Shown in pieces: positions 7,401 through 15,898 of a stretch of 39,361 nt of DNA. The position numbers and the translations under genes are program-made. How positions within the stretch are numbered: position 1 is the stretch's first letter; each line of letters opens with the position of its first letter. The stretch spans positions 1-39,361 of the forward strand of contig JACDOD010000020.1 in NCBI GenBank assembly GCA_017656265.1, in the 5' to 3' direction. Under the pieces are notes generated by a model, which saw only the letters and a program-made list of their open reading frames with translations, had not been told where the DNA came from and did no database searches. The stretch comes from Bacillaceae bacterium (GTDB lineage: Bacteria > Bacillota > Bacilli > Bacillales > Alkalibacillaceae).

Positions 7401-8482
7401 GGCTCTAAAATATATGTTGGGGTACAGAAAAAATTCTGAAAAATAAAACACGCAAACTCCTAATTTTGTTAGACTTTGTTTAGACCCAATAAACAAATAA
7501 CAAAAAGGAGTTGCGTGGAGTTGGGGAGAGTGCCTCATCGTTGCCCCAAGTGTGGACAAACTACAGGTTGCGTACATGATTATCGAGTTCAGAAGATTAA
7601 GCATACCCAAATATTTAGTAGAAGAACGGCCATCTTTTATCGAAAACGACGATATGTATGTAAAAACAAAGATTGCGGGAAACGTTTCTACGAAGAAAAC
7701 TCAATTGTGGAACGCTATCAAAGGCAGTCTGTGGAGTTTAACCAGTCAATAGGGATTGAGTTAATTCATGGCAAGAACTTTAAGGATGTGGCTTCTCGCT
7801 TTGGCACTTCGCCAACGACCGTTATGCGCCATTTTGATAAGATTAGTTCTTCCATGTTAAAGGAGACTAATCAGTTACCTGAAGTTATTGCGATTGATGA
7901 ATACAAAGGGGATGCTGGTGGTGAAAAGTATCAAACGGTCATTGCAGATCCCATTCATAGAAAGCCATTAGAGATCCTGATAGATCGTAAAAAAGATACC
8001 CTGGTAGCTTATTTAAAAGAACATGGGGCTAATATAAAATTAGTGTATGGTACTTACATTACTACTTAGAAAAATCGGATGAATTAAAAAAGAGCGTATC
8101 AATTAAAAGAAGCCTATCGCTTATAGTTTGAAACCGCCAAAAATCTGGCCCCCAGTGGTTTAAAAGAGATTAAAGAAAGACTTTATCATTTTTATGATCT
8201 TGTGTATTCTTCAGGTATTAAGGAATTTAAAAGAGCGATCAAGACGTCTCAAAATTGGAAGAAAGAGATTATGAATAGTTTTGGATTTGACTTACATAAT
8301 GGCTTTGTTGAGGGAATTAATAACCAAACAAAAGTCATCAAACGAAATGCATTTGGATTTAAACGTTTTGATTGTTTCCGATTAAAGGTGTTATTTCACC
8401 ATCAGTATAAAAATATAGATGTTCGAGTCGCATAAATTAGGAGTGAGCACTTGTGCTCACCCCAAACATTTGACTTAGAACC
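7401..8482 (+). mobile_element. ISL3-family insertion sequence, internally deleted, with intact ends
   Basis: The left end GGCTCTAAAATATATGTTGG and the reverse complement of the right end, GGTTCTAAGTCAAATGTTTG, match as ISL3-type terminal inverted repeats of about 24 bp. The flanks carry an exact 8-bp target duplication, TAAAAATT, at 7393-7400 and 8483-8490; 8 bp is the ISL3-family size. The element is 1082 bp, shorter than the usual ~1.3-1.5 kb, because the transposase gene has lost parts. It has inserted at the foot of the terminator hairpin of the FRG/DUF262 operon and 14 bp short of the metallopeptidase stop codon, so no host gene is interrupted. Confidence 0.9.
7476..8435 (+). pseudogene. 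ISL3-family transposase remnant
   Basis: The N-terminal zinc-ribbon region is recognisable (VPHRCPKCGQTTGCVHDYR, then RKRRYVCKNKDCGKRF), followed by the start of the DDE domain (EVIAIDEYKGDAGGEKYQTV). Family members have about 45 residues before the zinc ribbon that are missing here. After IKLVYG (about 8048) roughly 80 codons are deleted. The sequence then resumes as YLHYYLEKSDELKK, with a frameshift near 8090, a stop where Trp is expected (TAG near 8126), and finally the conserved C-terminus GFVEGINNQTKVIKRNAFGF ending at 8435. It cannot make a working transposase; the element could move only with help in trans. Confidence 0.88.
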
Positions 8483-8496
8483 TAAAAATTTTGGGT

Positions 8497-9222
8497 TCAC
8501 AACTCCCTCACAATCTCCTTATCCAATATTTCTTTCCTCTTTTCCCAATCAGGCATAAGGGAGTAAAGCATTTCATAGAAGTTACTGCTATGATCGTTAT
8601 ACTTAAAATGGATTAGTTCATGTAAAATGACATATTCGATACAGGGTTTGGGGGCTTTGATGAGTTCACCGTTTAATAGTATGGCACCAGAATCGACCAG
8701 GCAGGAGCCCCAGCGTGCTTTCATGGTACGAATCTGGATAGTTGGCCGGGGAATGTCGTATTTTTGTAGTTTCGGGTAGACTTTATCCAGTGCCTCCTGA
8801 AAAATAACGTGTGCACGCTGGCGAAACCATTCCTGCATGAGTTTTTCTTTTTTCTTGTAATGTTCTGGATCTTTCACATAGAGATACAAAAAGCCCCTTA
8901 AATACTTTACGAATTCATCTCCATCAGTCTGGCGTACCCGTAATCGGTACTGTTTGCCAAGATATTTAAATGACTCTCCGCTGATATATTCTCGTTCCCT
9001 TCGCACTTCTGGTTGAACTTTGTCAAATTGATACACATGCTTTACAATCCAGGGGGCTTTTTTGCGAACAAATTCTTTAATAAAATCGACAGGAACTTTT
9101 TGATGGGCTGACACTATGATTGTTGTATCTGGTTTAATGTTTAAATTCACATTCTTCACGTTTTTTCTGACTACATAAAAATCAATTGTGTTGTTTCCAT
9201 ATTGTACCTGGTGCTGTTCCAT
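8497..9222 (-). CDS. YgjP-type (DUF45/M48-like) metallopeptidase of the type I RM operon
   Basis: A 241-aa protein of the YgjP/DUF45 family. RWGSC (about residues 166-170) precedes the zinc-binding motif HELIHFKYNDHSSNFYEML near residues 198-216, where HExxH supplies two zinc ligands and the general base. Family members are commonly found beside hsdR genes, but their role in restriction is not settled; processing or turnover of the restriction complex is one idea. The ATG lies 4 bp after the hsdR stop, so it is the last gene of the five-gene operon. The ISL3 element ends only 14 bp beyond its stop codon. Confidence 0.88.
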   Translation of the reverse strand: MEQHQVQYGNNTIDFYVVRKNVKNVNLNIKPDTTIIVSAHQKVPVDFIKEFVRKKAPWIVKHVYQFDKVQPEVRREREYISGESFKYLGKQYRLRVRQTDGDEFVKYLRGFLYLYVKDPEHYKKKEKLMQEWFRQRAHVIFQEALDKVYPKLQKYDIPRPTIQIRTMKARWGSCLVDSGAILLNGELIKAPKPCIEYVILHELIHFKYNDHSSNFYEMLYSLMPDWEKRKEILDKEIVREL

Positions 9223-9226
9223 CTTC

Positions 9227-12200
9227 TCACACCTTATAACGGGAAATGGCTATTTTTCTTACTTGTTCGATGATTTTGTCAATATCGTCTAAACTTAAAT
9301 CGATTCCGTGTTTCTCAGCAAAATCAAACAGCAAGTCATCTAATTCCTGTGAGATGCGGTTATGAACTTCGGTGTTTTTTTTCCAGTCTACTTTAGCATG
9401 TTTTTTGATGACGTTGTCCATATCCAGAGCGAGTTCTCCAACATCGTAGGCCGCTGTGGTTTCCTTTACTTCATTCATAACATCCATGGTAGCACCGTAA
9501 AAGGCCTGAGCCCTGCTATGACCCTTGATATTTTGTGGGTAATGATCTTCTGGAGCACCGTCCTGGTATTCCCTCTGATATTCCCTCATTTTTTCTAGAT
9601 ACTCTGCTTCACTTATTCGCTTTTCTTTGTATGCTTTTAATGTTTCCTCAATACGCTCGGAGAATTTTTTGTAATAGGCCGGGTTTTCTTCGTACCTTGT
9701 GTTAATGCTTTTTGTTAATCTAGTAATAATGGCATCGGCTTTCGCCTTCTTAGAACCAAGACGATTGAGCTCTTCTTCAAAACCTTCACGATCCAGAATA
9801 TCCACAGGTTTTGTAATCTGCATCATGTCTTCTGCTGCAATATACTGATCGATTAATTTTTGCATTTTTGCTTCATATTCCTTATGGTCAATCGTATCTG
9901 AGTACTGAATTTTTACTGTTCTTCGCAATTCCTGGAAAAATTTTAGATCTTTTTTGTACTCATCTAATTCTTCTTTACCCAGTGCTCGATAAATTTCCTC
10001 AGACTCGAGTGCTATCGCCAGATTCCGTCCAAACTTGCTTAATGTTTTATAAAAATCTTCCCGAAGTTGCTCATCTGCCAGTATGTTTTGATATTCATTC
10101 ATGTCATCTTTGTTCTTGATGGATGAGAACATCTGCTTTAGATCTGAATAGTGTTGGCGTAAAGCCCCTACAATCGAGACGATATCATACAAAGCACCTT
10201 TTAAATCTTTTGGATCGAAGTTCTCTAAACCTGCTCCACTGTACATTTCCATAGCTTCATCCAGCTTTTCCAGAAGACCACGATAGTCAATAATTATTCC
10301 GTAGTCTTTTCCTTCATACAAACGGTTGACACGGGCAATCGCCTGTAATAGTGTATGTTCTTTCATCGGTTTATCGATGTAGAGTACGGTCGCTCGGGGT
10401 GCGTCAAACCCTGTGAGCAATTTATCGACTACAATTAGAATATCGATTTCATCTCCATTGACAAACTCATCTTTAATGGCATCTTCGTATTTTTCTGGAG
10501 TACCATATTTGTCCATCATTTTTTTCCAGAACTGCTGAACTTTATCTCTGGATGCCTGATCCACTTCCTCATGACCTTCGCGGACATCAGGTGGTGATAT
10601 GACAACAGCGCAGTTTAAATCCCCCAGTTCCTCAAAAGCTTCCAGATATCGGATCGCTTCAATTTTACTGTTGGTAGCAATCATACCTTTAAATTGGGAA
10701 CCCTGGGTTTTATAGTTATTTAAAAAATGCTCATTGATATCATAGGCAATTAATCGAATGCGTTGATCTGAAGATGCGATATGTTCGAAAGCACTCCATT
10801 TTTTCATGACCTGATCTTTTTGTTTATCATTCAGGTGACGAGTAATCATTTCTAGACGTTTATCAATGGCTTTCTTGTTAACTGTCTGCTCCACCATCCG
10901 TCCTTCATAAAGCAAAGGTAGGATGGCTTTATCCTCAACTCCATCCGCAATCGTATACTGGTGAATTAATTTTCCAAATTTAATCATTGTATTTTTCTCT
11001 TTTTTCATTAAAGGCGTCCCGGTAAAACCTAAATAGCATGCATTTGGAAAGACTTTTCTCATCTTGTTGTGTAGTTCGCCATACTGGGTGCGGTGGGATT
11101 CATCAACCAGTACAAAAATATCCCTGGATGGAATAGGATCCTGATGTTCTGCGGCCGTGTCAAATTTATGGACAAGGGTGGTAATAACATCGGCTCCGCT
11201 ATCGTTGATAAGTTTTACTAGATTTTTGCCGGATGTAGCCTGGCTCACTTTCATCCGAGTATGACGGAAAGTATTTGAGATCTGTTTATCCAGCTCAATT
11301 CGATCGGTTACAACGACTACCTGTGGATTCACATCCCATAGCTCAGATAAAATATACTTGGAGAGCATAACCATGGTCAGGGATTTTCCTGAACCCTGGG
11401 TATGCCAGATGACCCCGCTCTGACGATTCCCTTTTTCATCCCGTTGTTCGATTGTTTTCAGAATTTCTTTGATAGCAAAAAACTGCTGGTACCTGGCAAT
11501 TTTTTTAACATCCTTATCGAATACAATAAAATATCGTGTAAAATCTAAAAGACGTTCCGGGTGTAATAATGATATGATATTTCGATCCTGGGTGGTTGGG
11601 GTACGCCCATCAACCACCTGTTTCAGCTGGTCTTCGATCCATTCCTGATGCTCTTCTTTCCAGATCGACCAGAATTTATCGGGTGTATTACAGGTAGCAT
11701 ACTTCGCTGAATGGTTGTTAGTGGCCATGACGATCTGAATATATTTAAATAAGTGAGGAGCAAAATCATTCTTCTGATTTCGAATCATCTGACTAATTCC
11801 CTGGTGAACAGGTACAGATGGCCGCTTACACTCTACCACCGCAAACGGAATTCCATTTACAAACAACACAATATCCGGACGAACGGTTCCTTTACCATCC
11901 ATCCGTTCTACTGAAAATTCTTCCACGACATGAAACACATTATTTTCGATATTTTCCCAGTCAATATATTTGAGAGAGAAGGACTTTCTGGAACCATCAG
12001 GAAGATTTTCGGAATAACTTCTTCCCAGCATCAACGATTCATAGATTTTTTCGTTCGTTTTAACCAGCCCATCTGTTAACGGTTCATCGAGGTCGCGAAT
12101 GGCCTGTTGAATGTTTTCGTTACTAAATTTACGGACTTCTCCTTTATATTCATAGTGATTGAGTTCCTTTAGCTTTTCTTCAAGGATATCTTTGAGCAGG

Positions 12201-12322
12201 ACATTGTATAGATTGCCCCTCATTTGTTCCGCTTCTTCTGTAGTTAGATATTGATAGCCTAAATTTTTAAGGACATCTATTGCCGGCGCTTGACTGGTGG
12301 TCTGTTCATCTGCATACGGCAT
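9227..12322 (-). CDS. hsdR: Type I restriction endonuclease subunit R
   Basis: A 1031-aa HsdR, the motor and nuclease subunit that translocates and cleaves unmethylated DNA in complex with HsdM and HsdS. The N-terminal PD-(D/E)xK nuclease core is RPDIVLFVNGIPFAVVECKR (about residues 146-165). The SF2 helicase motifs follow: Walker A GSGKSLTMV (about 310-318), DESH (about 406), GFTGTPL (about 434), and a C-terminal RecA half including LLTGFDAP and QAIARVNR. The C-terminus is a long helical, charged region typical of the HsdM-docking domain. A ribosome site GGTGAC precedes the ATG at 12322. The gene follows hsdS by 42 bp. No disruption is seen and length is normal. Confidence 0.96.
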   Translation of the reverse strand: MPYADEQTTSQAPAIDVLKNLGYQYLTTEEAEQMRGNLYNVLLKDILEEKLKELNHYEYKGEVRKFSNENIQQAIRDLDEPLTDGLVKTNEKIYESLMLGRSYSENLPDGSRKSFSLKYIDWENIENNVFHVVEEFSVERMDGKGTVRPDIVLFVNGIPFAVVECKRPSVPVHQGISQMIRNQKNDFAPHLFKYIQIVMATNNHSAKYATCNTPDKFWSIWKEEHQEWIEDQLKQVVDGRTPTTQDRNIISLLHPERLLDFTRYFIVFDKDVKKIARYQQFFAIKEILKTIEQRDEKGNRQSGVIWHTQGSGKSLTMVMLSKYILSELWDVNPQVVVVTDRIELDKQISNTFRHTRMKVSQATSGKNLVKLINDSGADVITTLVHKFDTAAEHQDPIPSRDIFVLVDESHRTQYGELHNKMRKVFPNACYLGFTGTPLMKKEKNTMIKFGKLIHQYTIADGVEDKAILPLLYEGRMVEQTVNKKAIDKRLEMITRHLNDKQKDQVMKKWSAFEHIASSDQRIRLIAYDINEHFLNNYKTQGSQFKGMIATNSKIEAIRYLEAFEELGDLNCAVVISPPDVREGHEEVDQASRDKVQQFWKKMMDKYGTPEKYEDAIKDEFVNGDEIDILIVVDKLLTGFDAPRATVLYIDKPMKEHTLLQAIARVNRLYEGKDYGIIIDYRGLLEKLDEAMEMYSGAGLENFDPKDLKGALYDIVSIVGALRQHYSDLKQMFSSIKNKDDMNEYQNILADEQLREDFYKTLSKFGRNLAIALESEEIYRALGKEELDEYKKDLKFFQELRRTVKIQYSDTIDHKEYEAKMQKLIDQYIAAEDMMQITKPVDILDREGFEEELNRLGSKKAKADAIITRLTKSINTRYEENPAYYKKFSERIEETLKAYKEKRISEAEYLEKMREYQREYQDGAPEDHYPQNIKGHSRAQAFYGATMDVMNEVKETTAAYDVGELALDMDNVIKKHAKVDWKKNTEVHNRISQELDDLLFDFAEKHGIDLSLDDIDKIIEQVRKIAISRYKV

Positions 12323-12364
12323 GCTGTCACCTCCATAATATTGTAAGAGGAAAGGTGGGAAGGT

Positions 12365-13573
12365 TTACACCTTCACCCGAACCTTTCCGGTAAGTAGTAG
12401 TTGCATAAGCCCTTTTTTTTGGAGTTTGAGTTTATCTAATTCATTTCTTAAAATAAAAATTTCTTTATCAATAGTAGAAAAAATTTTCGAAATATTTTTT
12501 TGTTCGTTGAAATTCATAGGAACTTTCACCTTAATAACCTTGAAATTAGAATATTTTAAATTTAATGTATCATTAACTAACCCCTGAGAATACCTTTTAA
12601 AAAAATTAATAATCTTGTCCAGCTTAAAATAATATCCAAAGAATTGAGAATCAACATATGCTTTAGGCTTTAATACTGTATATGCCGGGCTAACTATCCC
12701 CTCTAATCGTGATACTCCAGATATTCCTTGCCACATTCTCATTGTGTTATACCCTATATCCCCAGGTAAAATTCTCTTATAATTACTTTTGTCTTTACTA
12801 GATGTATCCTTCTTATCAAGTTCATCACGTTTTATTACACCTTTTTCAGAAGTTATTGCTAATAATTCTAAATTTTCATAGCCAGTTTCAACTCGTTCTT
12901 CAAATAACTCCCCTAATTTAACCTCTTCCCACTCACCATCAAACCCTGGCAATCGGACTTCTCCTGTTAACAGCTTCTGCATTAAGCCCTTTTTCATTTG
13001 TTTTTTCTGATCAATTAACTTCTCTTTTAACTCAATCGCCCTGTCCCAGGTGGATAAAATGTCGGCGATTTTTTGTTGTTCTTTTAATGGAGGGACAGGA
13101 ATTAACATTGGATTAATGTGCTTATTATTCAATTGTGGAACTGCAGTGGTGTCTGCAATTTTATATAGTCCTACGTTAGATATATAATAGTAGAGATACA
13201 AATTATCTAATTTTTTGTTGATAATTTCTAACCCCATTAGATTTGTATCAAAAAAACTATCTGTTTTTAAAAGTCTAATTTTATTAGTCATAATAGAGGC
13301 TCCCCTTTTTGGGAAAACCAAACTTCCTTTAGGAACTATTCTTTTTAATTTAGTTCTATTTACATAAAATGAGCACTGATCTAAATATTTCGAAGAGAAA
13401 TTTAAATTATCCACTTTATAGTAAGGTATTCCATTCTTATCTTTTACTACTTTAGATGGACTTTCACCACTATAAATTTTTATATAGTTTTCAAGTTTAT
13501 TTACTTTCCAATCAATTGGAATACTACCTATTGGTGTCTTTTGAAATTCATTAATTTGTTTTACTTTATCCAT
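12365..13573 (-). CDS. hsdS: Type I restriction-modification specificity subunit S (two TRDs)
   Basis: A 402-aa HsdS with the classic duplicated plan: TRD1 (about residues 15-165), a central conserved helix (EQQKIADILSTWDRAIELKE…KKGLMQKLLTGEVRLPGF, about 165-215), TRD2 (about 217-370) and a second conserved helix ending KKGLMQLLLTGKVRVKV. The repeat of KKGLMQ-LLTG-VR at both helices is the hallmark of the family. Each TRD reads half of a bipartite target. The two TRD-coding stretches (about 12450-12930 and 13090-13540) look more AT-rich than the helix-coding parts and hsdM/hsdR, as expected if TRDs were exchanged. It begins 8 bp after hsdM. Confidence 0.95.
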   Translation of the reverse strand: MDKVKQINEFQKTPIGSIPIDWKVNKLENYIKIYSGESPSKVVKDKNGIPYYKVDNLNFSSKYLDQCSFYVNRTKLKRIVPKGSLVFPKRGASIMTNKIRLLKTDSFFDTNLMGLEIINKKLDNLYLYYYISNVGLYKIADTTAVPQLNNKHINPMLIPVPPLKEQQKIADILSTWDRAIELKEKLIDQKKQMKKGLMQKLLTGEVRLPGFDGEWEEVKLGELFEERVETGYENLELLAITSEKGVIKRDELDKKDTSSKDKSNYKRILPGDIGYNTMRMWQGISGVSRLEGIVSPAYTVLKPKAYVDSQFFGYYFKLDKIINFFKRYSQGLVNDTLNLKYSNFKVIKVKVPMNFNEQKNISKIFSTIDKEIFILRNELDKLKLQKKGLMQLLLTGKVRVKV

Positions 13574-13581
13574 GGTCTCAC

Positions 13582-15108
13582 CTACAATCCTAACTCTTCC
13601 AGATATTTTTCCATCTGTGCTTCTACTTTTTCCAGTTCCTTCTTTATACTTTTAATATTCTTTTTGACTTCATCCATGTTCACCGGTTCTTCTTCTTCAA
13701 ACGTATCCACATAGCGAGGAATGTTTAAGTTATAGTCGTTTTCTTTTATTTCGCCCATGGATGCCACATAGGAATACTTATCAACTGTTTCATACTTTTC
13801 ATAGGTTTCTACGATTTTTTGAATGTCTTGCTCTCTCAGCCTGTTCTGGTTCTTTCCTTTTTCATAGTTTCCTTCACCAGAAGCATCAATGAACAGCACA
13901 TCGTCCCGTTTTCGATTTTTCTGGAATACCATAATACAAGCAGGTATGCCTGTACCATAAAACAATTTTTCCGGCAAACCTATCACGGCATCCAGGAGAT
14001 TCATTTCTAAAATTTGCTTGCGGATTTTCCCTTCACTGGCACCGCGGAATAACACACCATGCGGAAGAATAACTGCCATTTTTCCACCTTCAGCCAGGGA
14101 ATGCAACATATGCTGCACAAAGGCATAATCCCCTTTAGAACTTGGGGGCACTCCCCAGTCAAAACGACGATATGGATCAAGCCCTGGCTCCATTTTAAAC
14201 TTCTTCTCTCCATCTCCTGCAAATCCCATAGCCCATTTATCAAGAGAGAATGGTGGATTGGCGACAATTCGCTGGAATTTCATCAACTTGCCATCATCAT
14301 CTAGATGTAAAGGATTCGAAATGGTATCTCCCCATTGAATATCGGCATCATCAATTCCATGCAAATACATATTCATAATAGCAAGAGAGTGGGTCTGTCC
14401 ATTTCGCTCCTGGCCATAAATGGCAACTTTTCGGCTCGGAACCTGTCTGGCCACACGAATCAATAATGATCCAGATCCACAGGTTGGGTCATAAATGCGG
14501 TCGTTTTCTTCGGGCTTCACCAGTCGAGCCAGCAGTTCTGATACCATGGAAGGTGTGAAAAACTCCCCACCTTTTTTCCCGGCATCTGACGCAAATTGTT
14601 CTATCATATACTGGTAAGAATCCCCGATTACATCTTCTTCACCAACAGCAGAAGGACGTAAATCTAGCTCACTAAAGTCCTCGAGCAGCTGTCGTAACAT
14701 AGAATTTCGCTCTTTTGTCTTTCCTAATACAGACTCGGAGTTAAAGTCAATATTACGGAATACTCCTCGGAGTTTACCGGTATTTTCATTTTCAATCTTT
14801 TCTAGGGCCTTATTAATGATTTCCCCGATTTGAGGATCATTACGTTTACTGTACAAATAATCGAAGGTCGCTTCTTCCTCCAGCACAAAACGCTCACGAG
14901 ATAAAGCGCGCTGAATACGGCGTTCATCCCCTTTATATTTCTCCTTATACTCTTCCAGGTGATCTTTGTATGTATCACTGATATACTTTACAAAGAGCAT
15001 CGTTAAAATGTAATCCTTATAAATACTGGAATCAATTTTTCCCCGGAACGTATCTGCTGCCTGCCATAAAACTGAGTTAATTTGTTCTTGTGTCACCTTT
15101 TCACTCAT
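13582..15108 (-). CDS. hsdM: Type I restriction-modification DNA methyltransferase subunit M
   Basis: A 508-aa HsdM, N6-adenine methyltransferase. The N-terminal helical domain (VLWQAADTFRGKIDSSIYKD) is followed by GGEFFTPSMVSELLARLV, the AdoMet-binding motif I DPTCGSGSLL (about residues 205-214) and the catalytic NPPF (about 283-286). The C-terminus is coiled-coil, as usual for contact with HsdS. A GGGGGATTAAG site precedes the ATG at 15108. It starts 2 bp after the short S-like gene and stops 8 bp before hsdS, so translation is tightly coupled through the operon. Confidence 0.96.
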   Translation of the reverse strand: MSEKVTQEQINSVLWQAADTFRGKIDSSIYKDYILTMLFVKYISDTYKDHLEEYKEKYKGDERRIQRALSRERFVLEEEATFDYLYSKRNDPQIGEIINKALEKIENENTGKLRGVFRNIDFNSESVLGKTKERNSMLRQLLEDFSELDLRPSAVGEEDVIGDSYQYMIEQFASDAGKKGGEFFTPSMVSELLARLVKPEENDRIYDPTCGSGSLLIRVARQVPSRKVAIYGQERNGQTHSLAIMNMYLHGIDDADIQWGDTISNPLHLDDDGKLMKFQRIVANPPFSLDKWAMGFAGDGEKKFKMEPGLDPYRRFDWGVPPSSKGDYAFVQHMLHSLAEGGKMAVILPHGVLFRGASEGKIRKQILEMNLLDAVIGLPEKLFYGTGIPACIMVFQKNRKRDDVLFIDASGEGNYEKGKNQNRLREQDIQKIVETYEKYETVDKYSYVASMGEIKENDYNLNIPRYVDTFEEEEPVNMDEVKKNIKSIKKELEKVEAQMEKYLEELGL

Positions 15109-15110
15109 TC

Positions 15111-15695
15111 TTAATCCCCCTGGCTATTAATAATTTTTTTAGTTATAGATTGAAACAGCTTTTCCTTTTCTTTCATTAGTTTTGTGTAAAGCTCTTTCTC
15201 TTTTTGATAGAGATTCAGGAGTTCAACAAATTTTCGCTGTTTTTCTAATGATATCTCCTTAACCTCAATACGCTTTAATATACTTTTATTTGTGCTGGTA
15301 ATGACAGAGCCCGTCTGCTCTCTTTCCAGAAGATGTTTAATATAAGTTGTATTCAGAAACCATGCCACATATTGAGGAAGGAAGTGGTTACTAAAGACTT
15401 TAATGATCCCAAAAGAGGATGGAACAAGCAGTCCCTCATACTCTTCCTTTATATATACAGCAGTATTTGGAGACGTTAAACGAAAGAGAATGTCCCCTGT
15501 TTCGGTAAAGTACTTCGGGGCCAGCTCTGACTTACTTCGAAAGACTTCAAAGGGTTTTTCATTAAACAAACCATCTTCATTAACATTATATAACGAAACC
15601 AATTTATACTTTGCCCTGGTTTCAGATTCCAGCTTCGCCTTCTTTCGAGTTAAAACCAGCCCGGTTTTAATCTCTGCAATCTCACCAAGTTTCAT
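15111..15695 (-). CDS. Short single-TRD HsdS-like specificity protein
   Basis: A 194-aa protein with the plan of half an HsdS. It starts MKLGEIAEIKTGLVLTRK as many S subunits do, has one TRD-like region with SELAPKYFTETGDILFRLTS and NTTYIKHLLEREQTGSVI, and ends in one conserved helix (SLEKQRKFVELLNLYQKEKE). It lacks the second TRD. It is the first gene of the type I operon, 2 bp before hsdM, with a strong site (AAGGAGGTG) and a sigma-A-type promoter upstream. It may dimerise into a symmetric S, modulate the full HsdS, or control the system. Alternatively it is an old S remnant, but it is intact and well placed for translation. Confidence 0.8.
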   Translation of the reverse strand: MKLGEIAEIKTGLVLTRKKAKLESETRAKYKLVSLYNVNEDGLFNEKPFEVFRSKSELAPKYFTETGDILFRLTSPNTAVYIKEEYEGLLVPSSFGIIKVFSNHFLPQYVAWFLNTTYIKHLLEREQTGSVITSTNKSILKRIEVKEISLEKQRKFVELLNLYQKEKELYTKLMKEKEKLFQSITKKIINSQGD

Positions 15696-15752
15696 CAGGC
15701 ACCTCCTTATTTATTTTGTCATAATTAAAATATAACTTAAAAGCTTATTTAT

Positions 15753-15780
15753 AGAATATAACAAATATTTTCCGGGTCAA
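15753..15780 (-). promoter_or_regulatory. Sigma-A-type promoter of the type I RM operon
   Basis: On the minus strand, TTGACC (15775-15780) and TATTCT (15753-15758) are 16 bp apart. They lie about 57 bp upstream of the first ATG of the operon at 15695 and its AAGGAGGTG site. The region is shared with the divergent HelD-like gene, which has a TATAAT at 15840-15845 without a clear -35. Confidence 0.55.
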
Positions 15781-15898
15781 GGGGGTTTTGGAAATAGTTG
15801 ATGGGTGACAATAAATTTTTCCAATAACGATTCATGTTGTATAATGTAAAAAATAGTATTATTTCCAATATTTTTTTACAGACGGAGGGTAGGGGGTT

